In this document: positions 58,501 through 64,000 of the stretch, in pieces
Numbering within the stretch: position 1 is the stretch's first letter
Layout: each line of letters begins with the position of its first letter
Source of the DNA: Pseudomonas sp. Choline-02u-1
GTDB taxonomy: Bacteria; Pseudomonadota; Gammaproteobacteria; Pseudomonadales; Pseudomonadaceae
Reading direction: 5' to 3'
Assembly: GCF_002836515.1 (NCBI RefSeq)
Contig: NZ_PJBC01000004.1
Coordinates: forward strand, 124,001 to 188,000
DNA length: 64,000 bases
Position numbers and translations under genes: made by a program
The notes under the pieces: generated by a model
Seen by the model: only the letters and a program-made list of their open reading frames with translations
Told to the model about the DNA's origin: nothing
Databases searched by the model: none

Positions 58501-58825
58501 CTTCGGCGTTGGCCACTGGAAGTAACGCCCGGGCGTTGACTACGTAATCGTCCAGTATCGGTTGAGGCGCAAGCAAACGCGTTGCAGCCGGGGCCGCGTG
58601 AATAACGACCGTCGGAGTCGCCCCAGCGGCACCTGCGCCAACAGCGCCAACAGCGCTGGACGTCCCGGCTCGCGGCCCAGGATCATCAATGGAGCGTCCT
58701 GAGCCGTAATCTCTAAGGCCCGATGGCCCGGGGAGCGGAATATCCGCGTCGGCCGGTCGGGTCGGGCTGGTCGAAGCATCCACTCTCACGTGGCTGCTGC
58801 CACCGGTAGGTGGTTTTACTGGCAT
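55526..58825 (-). CDS. large leucine-rich-repeat protein with two tandem LRR/NEL-like modules
   Basis: A 1099-residue protein. Residues 1-80 are Ser/Gly/Pro-rich; 88-165 match the N-terminal module common in Pseudomonas NEL/dermonecrotic-type LRR proteins (VFNNRTYVEVAEGAFVLVAV, HRARRPSELLPGPVM). Two copies of one module follow, at about 170-632 and 662-1078, each with TTR(E/A)QVR, RLHKWQG or RLYTWQG, LRRs (LQVLDLNRN, LRVLDLEQN), and a helical end such as RVWRFLESY. These ends resemble the start of NEL ubiquitin-ligase domains but show no CxD catalytic cysteine. The C-terminus is LPKRPKLD. AAGGA lies 8 bases before the ATG at 58825. G/C is 33 of 60 in one sampled line, below the neighbours. 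Secretion and function are unknown. Confidence 0.88.
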   Translation of the reverse strand: MPVKPPTGGSSHVRVDASTSPTRPADADIPLPGPSGLRDYGSGRSIDDPGPRAGTSSAVGAVGAGAAGATPTVVIHAAPAATRLLAPQPILDDYVVNARALLPVANAEGLRVFNNRTYVEVAEGAFVLVAVDPTTGLHRARRPSELLPGPVMLRNADNGLWYQRTLVKPTTREQVRRYLPETTDLAADAFIARFGDKDVAEVELRRIERASPELERQYGGISEEMASRIRRLHKWQGGPGEHVYREGRLVGFKLDLDFGSLPNVFPHLEKFNSVVALTLGSGEVPHSHRLSALFPNLESLTVSGRPSILSGGHSAARLKLEGSVVQDLAKLPHLRSLSLQNCDLPAEFSLAGMPELRALTLGNIHGGADLNAVVNGLPGRLSLQVLDLNRNAALKVAPDVTGMTELRVLDLTQTGIEQLPSGLEADNGPLRLEVLRLGDNRLSKMPSLTGRTALQELDLSNTGLDRFPEGITSEIPGKVLNLSKNRITSIPESVEVRAGFNLMGNPITDLASHRRLMDARTKTGTDVWLGETNFDRSPNAWLRHLPIEELSENLKIWDSVDVDAYWLVARQIAVDLARTPGFHVERPVLQQRVWRFLESYSKADPGLQARLKDILKNEPSPLKKLERLEAETGLPSEPSPARSVLRGDTGDVGRLLAVAESTTRAQVRQYFPEASDQQADHFRVHFSAKDAAEVELKRLQPGLVQLDQELSRWTNSYLYDGDKLGPTLRRLYTWQGEPDELVFHDKRPVGFKLSASVSRWPDHPSLATQFNSIVSLELTGLAVPLPERFFSAFPNLESLKLIFGYGMSSADPGFRFTVDAGNVEVSGSLAQLRGLTLQRANLSPDFSVVGMTGLRVLDLEQNGIQQLRGLDADNGPLRLEVLKLSNNPLSVAPSVTRMTVLQELDLSFAGLDRFPEGITNEIPGKILNLANNRITSIPESIEIRAGFNLLGNPITDPASLRRLIHARIATGSDIWLGVASDDRSAHLWLRNVPPGKELTEKLQLWDSFGPRSSLTGAMRQLSRTPEFHVEYPLLQRRVWSFLKIYSECIPGEQARLDNILTFEWSPGKMLDRLEAEIRENDPGRQNQPLHHLPKRPKLD

Positions 58826-59017
58826 GTTTTTCATCCTTGAAAAAAGTCGCCCCTGACAGTCGTGCAAGGGACGAACGCTTTCGGCATCCTGCCGGGTTAA
58901 AAGAGGATCGCAAGATAGCCTGTGCAAGCACTGAAGGAGAGTGGAAAGACAGACAGGCGCAGTGGGAAACGACGTCAAAAAGCGTAGGGGTACTCGAGAA
59001 GGACGGCAGGAGTGCGA

Positions 59018-59458
59018 TCAGTTCGTTTGCAAGCGGATCTCCAGCCGCCAGCGGTCGTCGACCTCGCTGCCGACCCACTCGCCTTTCAGCGGCCGTGCCG
59101 CCAGCACGGTCAGCAGCAAGCCACCATCGCTCTTGCGCGTGCGCCAGTTGACGTCCCGGCCATTGAGTTTCAGCTGACCTTTTTGCGCGTGCCCTTCAGC
59201 CTGAAACAGCAGCGCGACGCTGCCGTCGATGATCTCGCCATGCAGCTTCGGTTCGTTGTTGAACCACACCACCAGGCCGCCATCGGTCACCTCGACCTGC
59301 TGCAGCACGCTGGGGTCCGGCGTGGTCAGACGGCCGATCATCAGCCCCACCATCAGGCCGACAATCGCCAACGAACCGATCACCCGCGGGAATAGTTTCG
59401 AACGGTTGTCCACAGGCGGCGTAGAATGCCGCTCATCTTTACCTTCGGAGCCGTGCAT
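59018..59458 (-). CDS. small conserved membrane-anchored protein (unknown function)
   Basis: A 146-residue protein with a basic N-terminus, one membrane helix (VIGSLAIVGLMVGLMIG, about residues 27-43) and a beta-rich outer part (GLVVWFNNEPKLHGEIIDGS, GHAQKGQLKLNGRDVNWRTR). I do not recognise a domain. Its ATG (59458-59456) overlaps that of trmL on the opposite strand, yet AGGA lies about 10 bases upstream inside trmL. Position, between ntrBC and trmL, is as for a hypothetical gene in P. aeruginosa. Confidence 0.75.
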   Translation of the reverse strand: MHGSEGKDERHSTPPVDNRSKLFPRVIGSLAIVGLMVGLMIGRLTTPDPSVLQQVEVTDGGLVVWFNNEPKLHGEIIDGSVALLFQAEGHAQKGQLKLNGRDVNWRTRKSDGGLLLTVLAARPLKGEWVGSEVDDRWRLEIRLQTN

Positions 59459-59912
59459 GTTTCACGTCATCCTTTTTCAACCAGAAATTCCGCCGAATAC
59501 CGGCAACGTTATCAGGCTGTGCGCCAACAGCGGCTGCCACCTGCATTTGATCGAACCGCTGGGTTTCGAGATGGACGACAAGCGCCTGCGCCGCGCCGGT
59601 CTCGACTACCACGAATATGCCACGCTGCAACGCCATGCGGACCTCGCCAGTTGTCTGGAAAGTCTCGGCAATCCACGCTTGTTCGCGTTTACCACCAAGG
59701 GCTCGCGGCCGTTTCATGACGCGGCGTTCGTGTCGGGCGATGCGTTTATCTTCGGCCCGGAAAGCCGCGGTTTGCCCGCCGAGGTGCTCGATGCCCTGCC
59801 CGCCGAACAGCGCCTGCGGCTGCCGATGCGCGAAGGCTGCCGCAGCCTGAACCTGTCCAACACCGTTGCGGTCGCCGTTTACGAAGCCTGGCGGCAGAAC
59901 GACTTCAAATAA
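59457..59912 (+). CDS. trmL: TrmL, tRNA (cytidine/uridine-2'-O)-methyltransferase
   Basis: A 151-residue minimal SPOUT methyltransferase. Motifs: FQPEIPPNTGNVIRLCANSG near the N-terminus, DAFIFGPESRGLPAEVLDAL (motif 2) and LRLPMREGCRSLNLSNTVAV (motif 3, knot). It 2'-O-methylates the wobble base of leucine tRNAs. CGGAG lies about 7 bases upstream of the ATG. Its start codon overlaps that of the divergent gene by 2 bases. Confidence 0.96.
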   Translation: MFHVILFQPEIPPNTGNVIRLCANSGCHLHLIEPLGFEMDDKRLRRAGLDYHEYATLQRHADLASCLESLGNPRLFAFTTKGSRPFHDAAFVSGDAFIFGPESRGLPAEVLDALPAEQRLRLPMREGCRSLNLSNTVAVAVYEAWRQNDFK

Positions 59913-59926
59913 CGATGCATAGCAAA

Positions 59927-60014
59927 TGTGGGAGCGGGCTTGCTCGCGAAAGGTGCACCAGATGACATCACTGTCGCCTGACACGCCGCCTTCGCGAGCA
60001 AGCCCGCTCCCACA
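59927..60014. repeat. REP doublet, family A (head-to-head)
   Basis: TGTGGGAGCGGGCTTGCTCG and its reverse complement bound 88 bases in the convergent gap of trmL and secB. Confidence 0.9.
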
Positions 60015-60038
60015 TTGGACTTGCGTCAACGCTGGTAT

Positions 60039-60524
60039 TTACTGAACGGTTGGCGTCTCGCCGCTTTCCTGCATGCGCTGCAGCTCTTGCGCGTATAGAG
60101 CGTCGAAGTTCACCGGGGCCAGCATCAGCGCCGGGAACGAGCCACGGGTGACCAGGCTGTCCAGGGTTTCACGGGCATACGGGAACAGAATGTTCGGGCA
60201 GAACGCACCGAGGGTGTGGCTCATCGAAGCCGCGTCCAGGTTCTTGATCAGGAAGATACCGGCCTGTTGTACTTCAGCGATGAAGGCCACTTCTTCGCCG
60301 TTTTTCACGGTCACGGAAAGGGTCAGCACCACTTCGTAGAAGTCGCCTTCCAGCGCTTTCTGGCGAGTGTTCAGATCCAGACCGACCGCCGGATCCCACT
60401 GCTGGCGAAAGATCGCCGGGCTTTTCGGGGCTTCGAAGGACAGGTCGCGTACGTAGATGCGCTGCAAGGAAAATTGCGGTGCGGTTTCTTCTTCGCTGGC
60501 TGCAGTGTTCTGTTGGTCAGTCAT
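60039..60524 (-). CDS. secB: SecB, protein-export chaperone
   Basis: A 161-residue SecB with [20 protein letters not shown] (about residues 18-37), [20 protein letters not shown] and the C-terminal block [20 protein letters not shown]. It keeps preproteins unfolded and passes them to SecA. It is the downstream gene of a rhodanese-grxC-secB run (56 bases from the grxC stop to its start). Confidence 0.97.
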   Translation of the reverse strand: MTDQQNTAASEEETAPQFSLQRIYVRDLSFEAPKSPAIFRQQWDPAVGLDLNTRQKALEGDFYEVVLTLSVTVKNGEEVAFIAEVQQAGIFLIKNLDAASMSHTLGAFCPNILFPYARETLDSLVTRGSFPALMLAPVNFDALYAQELQRMQESGETPTVQ

Positions 60525-60580
60525 CTCAGATCCTTATCGATCTTGGGTCTTTAGGGAGTGCTGTACGTGGGTGCAGCCGT

Positions 60581-60835
60581 TCAGCCCTTGAGCAGCGCGT
60601 CGAGTTTGCCGGCGTGCTCCAGGGCGTACAAATCATCACAACCGCCGATGTGCTTGTCGCCGATCCAGATCTGCGGCACGGACGTGCGCCCGGCCTTTTT
60701 GGTCATTTCGGCGCGCAGCTGCGGCTTGCCATCGACCTTGATCTCTTCGAAGGCCACGCCTTTGCTGGCGAGCAGGTGCTTGGCGCGCGAGCAGTAAGGG
60801 CAGTAATCGCTTGAGTAGACGACGACGTGGCTCAT
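60581..60835 (-). CDS. grxC: glutaredoxin 3
   Basis: An 84-residue glutaredoxin with active site DYCPYCSRAKHLLASKGV (CPYC), the TSVPQIWIGDKHIGGCDDLY cis-Pro and glutathione-binding blocks, and the usual length. It reduces disulphides with glutathione. It starts one base after the rhodanese gene stop, so the two are co-translated. Confidence 0.97.
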   Translation of the reverse strand: MSHVVVYSSDYCPYCSRAKHLLASKGVAFEEIKVDGKPQLRAEMTKKAGRTSVPQIWIGDKHIGGCDDLYALEHAGKLDALLKG

Positions 60836-60836
60836 A

Positions 60837-61250
60837 TCACTTCACCAATGGCAGGTTGTCGCCTTTCCAGCTGGAAATCCCGCCGGACAGCTTGGCGGCG
60901 GTGAAGCCGGATTTCATCAGTTCGCGGGCGTGGGTGCCGGCGGTCTGACCGAGGGCATCGACCAGAATGATGGTCTTGGACTTGTGCTTTTCCAGCTCGC
61001 CGGCACGGGCAGCCAGTTTGTCCTGCGGGATGTTCACCGCTCCGACGATGTGGCCTGCGGCGTAATCCTTGGCCGGACGGATGTCTACCACCACGCCTGC
61101 ATCTTTATTGACCAGTGCGGTCAGCTCGCCGGTGCTCAGGCTTTTACCGCCGCCCTGCATCGTATGCGCCAGCAACAGAGCCAGCAGTACGACGAAGATA
61201 CCGACAAGAATGTAGTGGTTAGTGGCAAATTCAATCAGGTGAGCAACCAT
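60837..61250 (-). CDS. membrane-anchored rhodanese-like protein
   Basis: A 137-residue protein with an N-terminal membrane helix (NHYILVGIFVVLLALLLAHT) and a single rhodanese domain (DIRPAKDYAAGHIVGAVNIP). The usual active-site cysteine position reads LVDALGQTAG, with no Cys, so it is unlikely to be an active sulphurtransferase. The start MVAHLIEFATN at 61250 is the common Pseudomonas form; a longer reading from 61298 has no family support. It sits in the conserved secB-grxC-rhodanese-gpmI block and is divergent to gpmI. Confidence 0.9.
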   Translation of the reverse strand: MVAHLIEFATNHYILVGIFVVLLALLLAHTMQGGGKSLSTGELTALVNKDAGVVVDIRPAKDYAAGHIVGAVNIPQDKLAARAGELEKHKSKTIILVDALGQTAGTHARELMKSGFTAAKLSGGISSWKGDNLPLVK

Positions 61251-61403
61251 CGAAGGAGGTTCCAGGGCGTTAAAATGTCGGCCAGTATACACAGCCACTA
61301 TGGTCGGCCAAACCCCGTCCGGCGGTGACGTGGTCGGAACTTCGCTTTAAACTCCAACTCCGTTTTGCATCGCCCTCTTCTTTATCAGCCACGAGTGGAT
61401 TCC

Positions 61404-62933
61404 ATGACGACTACGCCCAAACCTTTGGTCCTGATGATTCTCGACGGCTTCGGTCACAGCGACAGCCCCGAATCCAATGCCGTGTTCGCGGCGAAGAAAC
61501 CTGTCCTGGATCGTCTGTGGGCCACGGTGCCGAACGGCTTGATCTCGGGCAGCGGGATGGACGTCGGCCTGCCGGACGGCCAGATGGGCAACTCCGAAGT
61601 CGGCCATATGAACCTCGGCGCCGGGCGCGTGGTGTATCAGGACTTCACCCGTGTGACCAAAGCGATTCGCGATGGCGAGTTCTTCGAAAACCCCACCATC
61701 TGCGCCGCTGTGGATAAGGCCGTGGCCGCCGGCAAGGCCGTGCACTTCATGGGCCTGCTGTCGGATGGCGGCGTACACAGCCACCAGGATCACCTGATTG
61801 CCATGGCCGAACTGGCCTTCAAGCGCGGCGCCGAGAAAATCTACCTGCACGCTTTCCTCGATGGCCGCGACACGCCGCCAAAAAGCGCTGCCTCGTCGAT
61901 CGAACTGCTCGACGCGTCCTTCCAGGCACTCGGTAAAGGCCGGATCGCCAGCATCATTGGCCGCTACTTCGCCATGGATCGCGACAACCGTTGGGATCGT
62001 GTCGCCCAGGCCTATAACCTGATCGTCGATGGCAAGGGCGAATTCAACGCCGCCACCGCTCAGGAAGGCCTCGAAGCCGCTTACGCCCGTGGCGAAAGCG
62101 ACGAGTTCGTCAAAGCCACTTCCATCGGCGAGCCGGTCAAAGTCGAAGACGGTGACGCCGTGGTGTTCATGAACTTCCGTGCCGACCGCGCCCGCGAGCT
62201 GACCCGGGTGTTCGTCGAAGACGATTTCAAGGAATTCGAGCGCGCCCGTCAGCCGAAACTGGCCGGTTTCGTCATGCTGACCCAGTACGCCGCAAGCATC
62301 CCGGCACCGTCGGCCTTCGCCGCCGGCAGCTTGGAAAACGTCCTCGGCGATTACCTGGCGAAAAACGGCAAGACCCAGCTGCGCATCGCTGAAACCGAAA
62401 AATACGCTCATGTGACCTTCTTCTTCTCCGGCGGTCGCGAAGAACCATTCCCGGGCGAAGAGCGCATCCTGATTCCGTCGCCGAAAGTCGCCACCTACGA
62501 CTTGCAGCCGGAAATGAGCGCACCCGAGGTGACCGACCGCATCGTCGATGCCATCGAAAACCAGCGTTACGACGTGATCGTGGTCAACTACGCCAACGGC
62601 GACATGGTCGGCCACAGCGGCGTGTTCGACGCAGCGGTCAAAGCGGTCGAATGCCTGGACACCTGCGTCGGGCGCATCGTTGAAGCTCTGGAAAAAGTAG
62701 GCGGCGAAGCACTGATCACCGCCGACCACGGCAACGTCGAGCAGATGGCCGACGAATCCACCGGCCAGGCGCACACCGCGCACACCACCGAGCCGGTGCC
62801 GTTCATCTATGTCGGCAAACGCGACCTCAAGGTGCGTGAGGGTGGCGTACTGGCGGACGTAGCGCCGACCATGCTGATGCTGCTGGGCCTGGAAAAACCG
62901 ACAGAGATGACCGGCACTTCCATCCTCGTATAA
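61404..62933 (+). CDS. gpmI: phosphoglycerate mutase, 2,3-bisphosphoglycerate-independent
   Basis: A 509-residue iPGM. The metal/Ser site is seen in [20 protein letters not shown] and [20 protein letters not shown] (catalytic Ser in NSEVGH); metal-binding blocks [24 protein letters not shown] and [10 protein letters not shown] follow. It interconverts 3- and 2-phosphoglycerate. The ATG at 61404 gives the common [17 protein letters not shown] start. It is divergent to the rhodanese gene and followed by a REP pair before the envC-like gene. Confidence 0.97.
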   Translation: MTTTPKPLVLMILDGFGHSDSPESNAVFAAKKPVLDRLWATVPNGLISGSGMDVGLPDGQMGNSEVGHMNLGAGRVVYQDFTRVTKAIRDGEFFENPTICAAVDKAVAAGKAVHFMGLLSDGGVHSHQDHLIAMAELAFKRGAEKIYLHAFLDGRDTPPKSAASSIELLDASFQALGKGRIASIIGRYFAMDRDNRWDRVAQAYNLIVDGKGEFNAATAQEGLEAAYARGESDEFVKATSIGEPVKVEDGDAVVFMNFRADRARELTRVFVEDDFKEFERARQPKLAGFVMLTQYAASIPAPSAFAAGSLENVLGDYLAKNGKTQLRIAETEKYAHVTFFFSGGREEPFPGEERILIPSPKVATYDLQPEMSAPEVTDRIVDAIENQRYDVIVVNYANGDMVGHSGVFDAAVKAVECLDTCVGRIVEALEKVGGEALITADHGNVEQMADESTGQAHTAHTTEPVPFIYVGKRDLKVREGGVLADVAPTMLMLLGLEKPTEMTGTSILV

Positions 62934-62947
62934 ACGCCGCTAATCCC

Positions 62948-63037
62948 TGTGGAGGCGGGCTTGCTCGCGAATACGATGGATCAGTCGATATCAATGTCGC
63001 CTGACACAGCGCTTTCGCGAGCAAGCCCGCTCCCACA
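62948..63037. repeat. REP doublet, family A (head-to-head)
   Basis: TGTGGAGGCGGGCTTGCTCG (one-base variant in the GGAG part) and the canonical reverse-complement arm bound 90 bases after gpmI. Confidence 0.88.
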
Positions 63038-63149
63038 GTGGATTTTGGTGTTTTTCTGTCCAGTTATCACACAGCCCCAATTGGGCGTTTTTTTTGCAGC
63101 CTCGGGCGGGCATACTAGGCCGTCCCTTACCCTGGTGCCGCCCGCCCCT

Positions 63150-64000
63150 ATGCTTCGCGTCCTGATCGCCCTTGCTCTGACCTGTCTGCTCCAGCCGGCC
63201 TTCGCCGACGAGCGCGCGCAAACCCAACAGCAGTTGGACGCCACGCGTCAGGACATTGCCGAGCTGAAAAAGCTTCTGGGCAAGTTGCAGGAAGAAAAAT
63301 CCGGCGTGCAGAAAGAGCTCAAGGGCACTGAAACCGAGATGGGCAAGCTGCAGAAGCAGGTCGACGCCCTGCAGAAAGAACTGCAGAAAAGCGAATCCGA
63401 GCTGCAGCGGCTCGATGCAGAGAAAAAAAAACTCCAGAGCGCGCGCACTGAACAGCAGCGACTGATCGCGATTCAGGCCCGTGCGGCCTATCAGAACGGT
63501 CGTCAGGAATATCTCAAGCTGCTGCTCAATCAGCAGAATCCCGAGAAATTCGCCCGCACCCTGACCTATTACGATTACCTGAGCCAGGCTCGCCTGGAGC
63601 AGCTGAAAAACTTCAACGAAACCCTGCGCCAACTGGCCAATGTCGAAAAAGACATCGGCCTGCAGCAGGCGCAGTTGCTGGTACAGAAAAGCGATCTCGA
63701 CACTCAACGCGAAGCCCTCGAGAAAGTGCGCAAGGAGCGCCAGCAGGTTCTCGCCAAACTTAATGACGACGTGAAAGCCCGCGACCAGAAACTCGCCGCC
63801 CGCGAGCAGGATCAGGCAGACCTGTCTAAAGTCCTTAAAACCATTGAAGAAACCCTGGCCCGTCAGGCTCGTGAGGCAGAAGAAGCGCGACAGAAAGCGC
63901 TGATCGCCCAGCAGGAAGCGGAAAAAAAGCGCTTGCGTGAGGCGCAGGCTGACACCAGCGACGCCCCACGAAAACCCGCCAGATCAAGCCCCGGCGCGCT
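63150..64000 (+). CDS. EnvC-type murein hydrolase activator (3' end beyond window)
   Basis: The reading frame is open from the ATG at 63150 to the window end (283 full codons). A signal peptide (MLRVLIALALTCLLQPAFA) leads into a long coiled coil (ERAQTQQQLDATRQDIAELK, EKSGVQKELKGTETEMGKLQ) with GRQEYLKLLLNQQNPEKFAR typical of EnvC, and then a Gln/Glu/Ala/Lys-rich linker. The C-terminal LytM (M23) domain is not in view, so this is a partial call. Such proteins activate amidases at the division site. It follows gpmI in the same direction, as in other pseudomonads. Confidence 0.9.
   Translation, partial: MLRVLIALALTCLLQPAFADERAQTQQQLDATRQDIAELKKLLGKLQEEKSGVQKELKGTETEMGKLQKQVDALQKELQKSESELQRLDAEKKKLQSARTEQQRLIAIQARAAYQNGRQEYLKLLLNQQNPEKFARTLTYYDYLSQARLEQLKNFNETLRQLANVEKDIGLQQAQLLVQKSDLDTQREALEKVRKERQQVLAKLNDDVKARDQKLAAREQDQADLSKVLKTIEETLARQAREAEEARQKALIAQQEAEKKRLREAQADTSDAPRKPARSSPGA

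Noticed and set aside
61252..61325. AAGGAGGT on the plus strand followed by a 17-codon frame before gpmI
   Set aside because: The site is a fine Shine-Dalgarno in sequence, but it lies 14 bases from the ATG, and the peptide (MSASIHSHYGRPNPVRR) overlaps the 5' end of the divergent rhodanese transcript with no sign of a leader function. It is likely chance.

Overview
This window is a 64 kb stretch of a Pseudomonas chromosome, most likely from the P. fluorescens group. The gene order phaFI - ubiE/J/B - hisIE - tatABC - rsmE - opgGH - hut - fbp - typA - thiI - glnA - ntrBC - trmL - secB - grxC - gpmI is a typical Pseudomonas backbone. The DNA is GC-rich, and gaps between genes carry many Pseudomonas-type REP palindromes. 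I saw no rRNA, tRNA, CRISPR array, insertion sequence or prophage. No gene was identified by database search; calls rest on recognised motifs, lengths and context.

Layout. 1-1515 (- strand): the phasin-like end of the polyhydroxyalkanoate locus (phaF cut by the window edge, phaI, and a small PHA-system protein). 1670-7785 (+): ubiE-ubiJ-ubiB, then hisI-hisE-tatA-tatB-tatC-rsmE in a tightly packed run. 8009-9925 (+): a chemoreceptor with a long helical sensor. 10179-14553 (-): opgG-opgH for periplasmic glucans. 14874-16279 (-): dtd and pip. 16522-29863 (-): a complete histidine utilisation cluster (hutC-hutD, then hutU-permease-hutX-hutW-hutV-hutH2-hutH-hutI-hutG), with hutF divergent at 29971. 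31455-35305: a lipocalin, a small lipoprotein, a second chemoreceptor carrying an amino-acid-sensing signature, and an AT-rich ParDE/RelE-type toxin-antitoxin pair. 35307-45493: a DUF924 protein, fbp, a DUF3999/DUF2339 membrane pair, glgP and a cysteine-cluster protein. 45648-49062 (-): typA and thiI. 49390-54966 (+): glnA, two DUF4124 proteins, ntrB and ntrC. 55526-58825 (-): a large leucine-rich-repeat protein that looks like an accessory insertion. 59018-64000: a small membrane protein, trmL, secB, grxC, a rhodanese protein, gpmI and the start of an EnvC-like gene.

How it fits together. Nitrogen control links the two main blocks. glnA and the hutU operon each have a near-consensus sigma-54 (-24/-12) promoter. 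The activators NtrB/NtrC are encoded downstream of glnA, and an NtrC-type palindrome lies in front of ntrB. The hutU promoter is overlapped by a TGTA-N2-TACA palindrome, a good candidate operator for HutC, and the same core occurs between hutC and hutF.

The most unusual parts are: (1) the 1099-residue LRR protein, built from two tandem copies of an LRR plus helical module that resembles the front half of NEL-type ubiquitin ligases but lacks the catalytic cysteine, and ending in a nuclear-localisation-like tail; (2) a three-unit array of hairpins with an identical loop and differing, still-paired stems, directly downstream of that gene; and (3) HutH2, a histidine-ammonia-lyase paralogue that has lost the Ala-Ser-Gly tripeptide needed to form the MIO cofactor.
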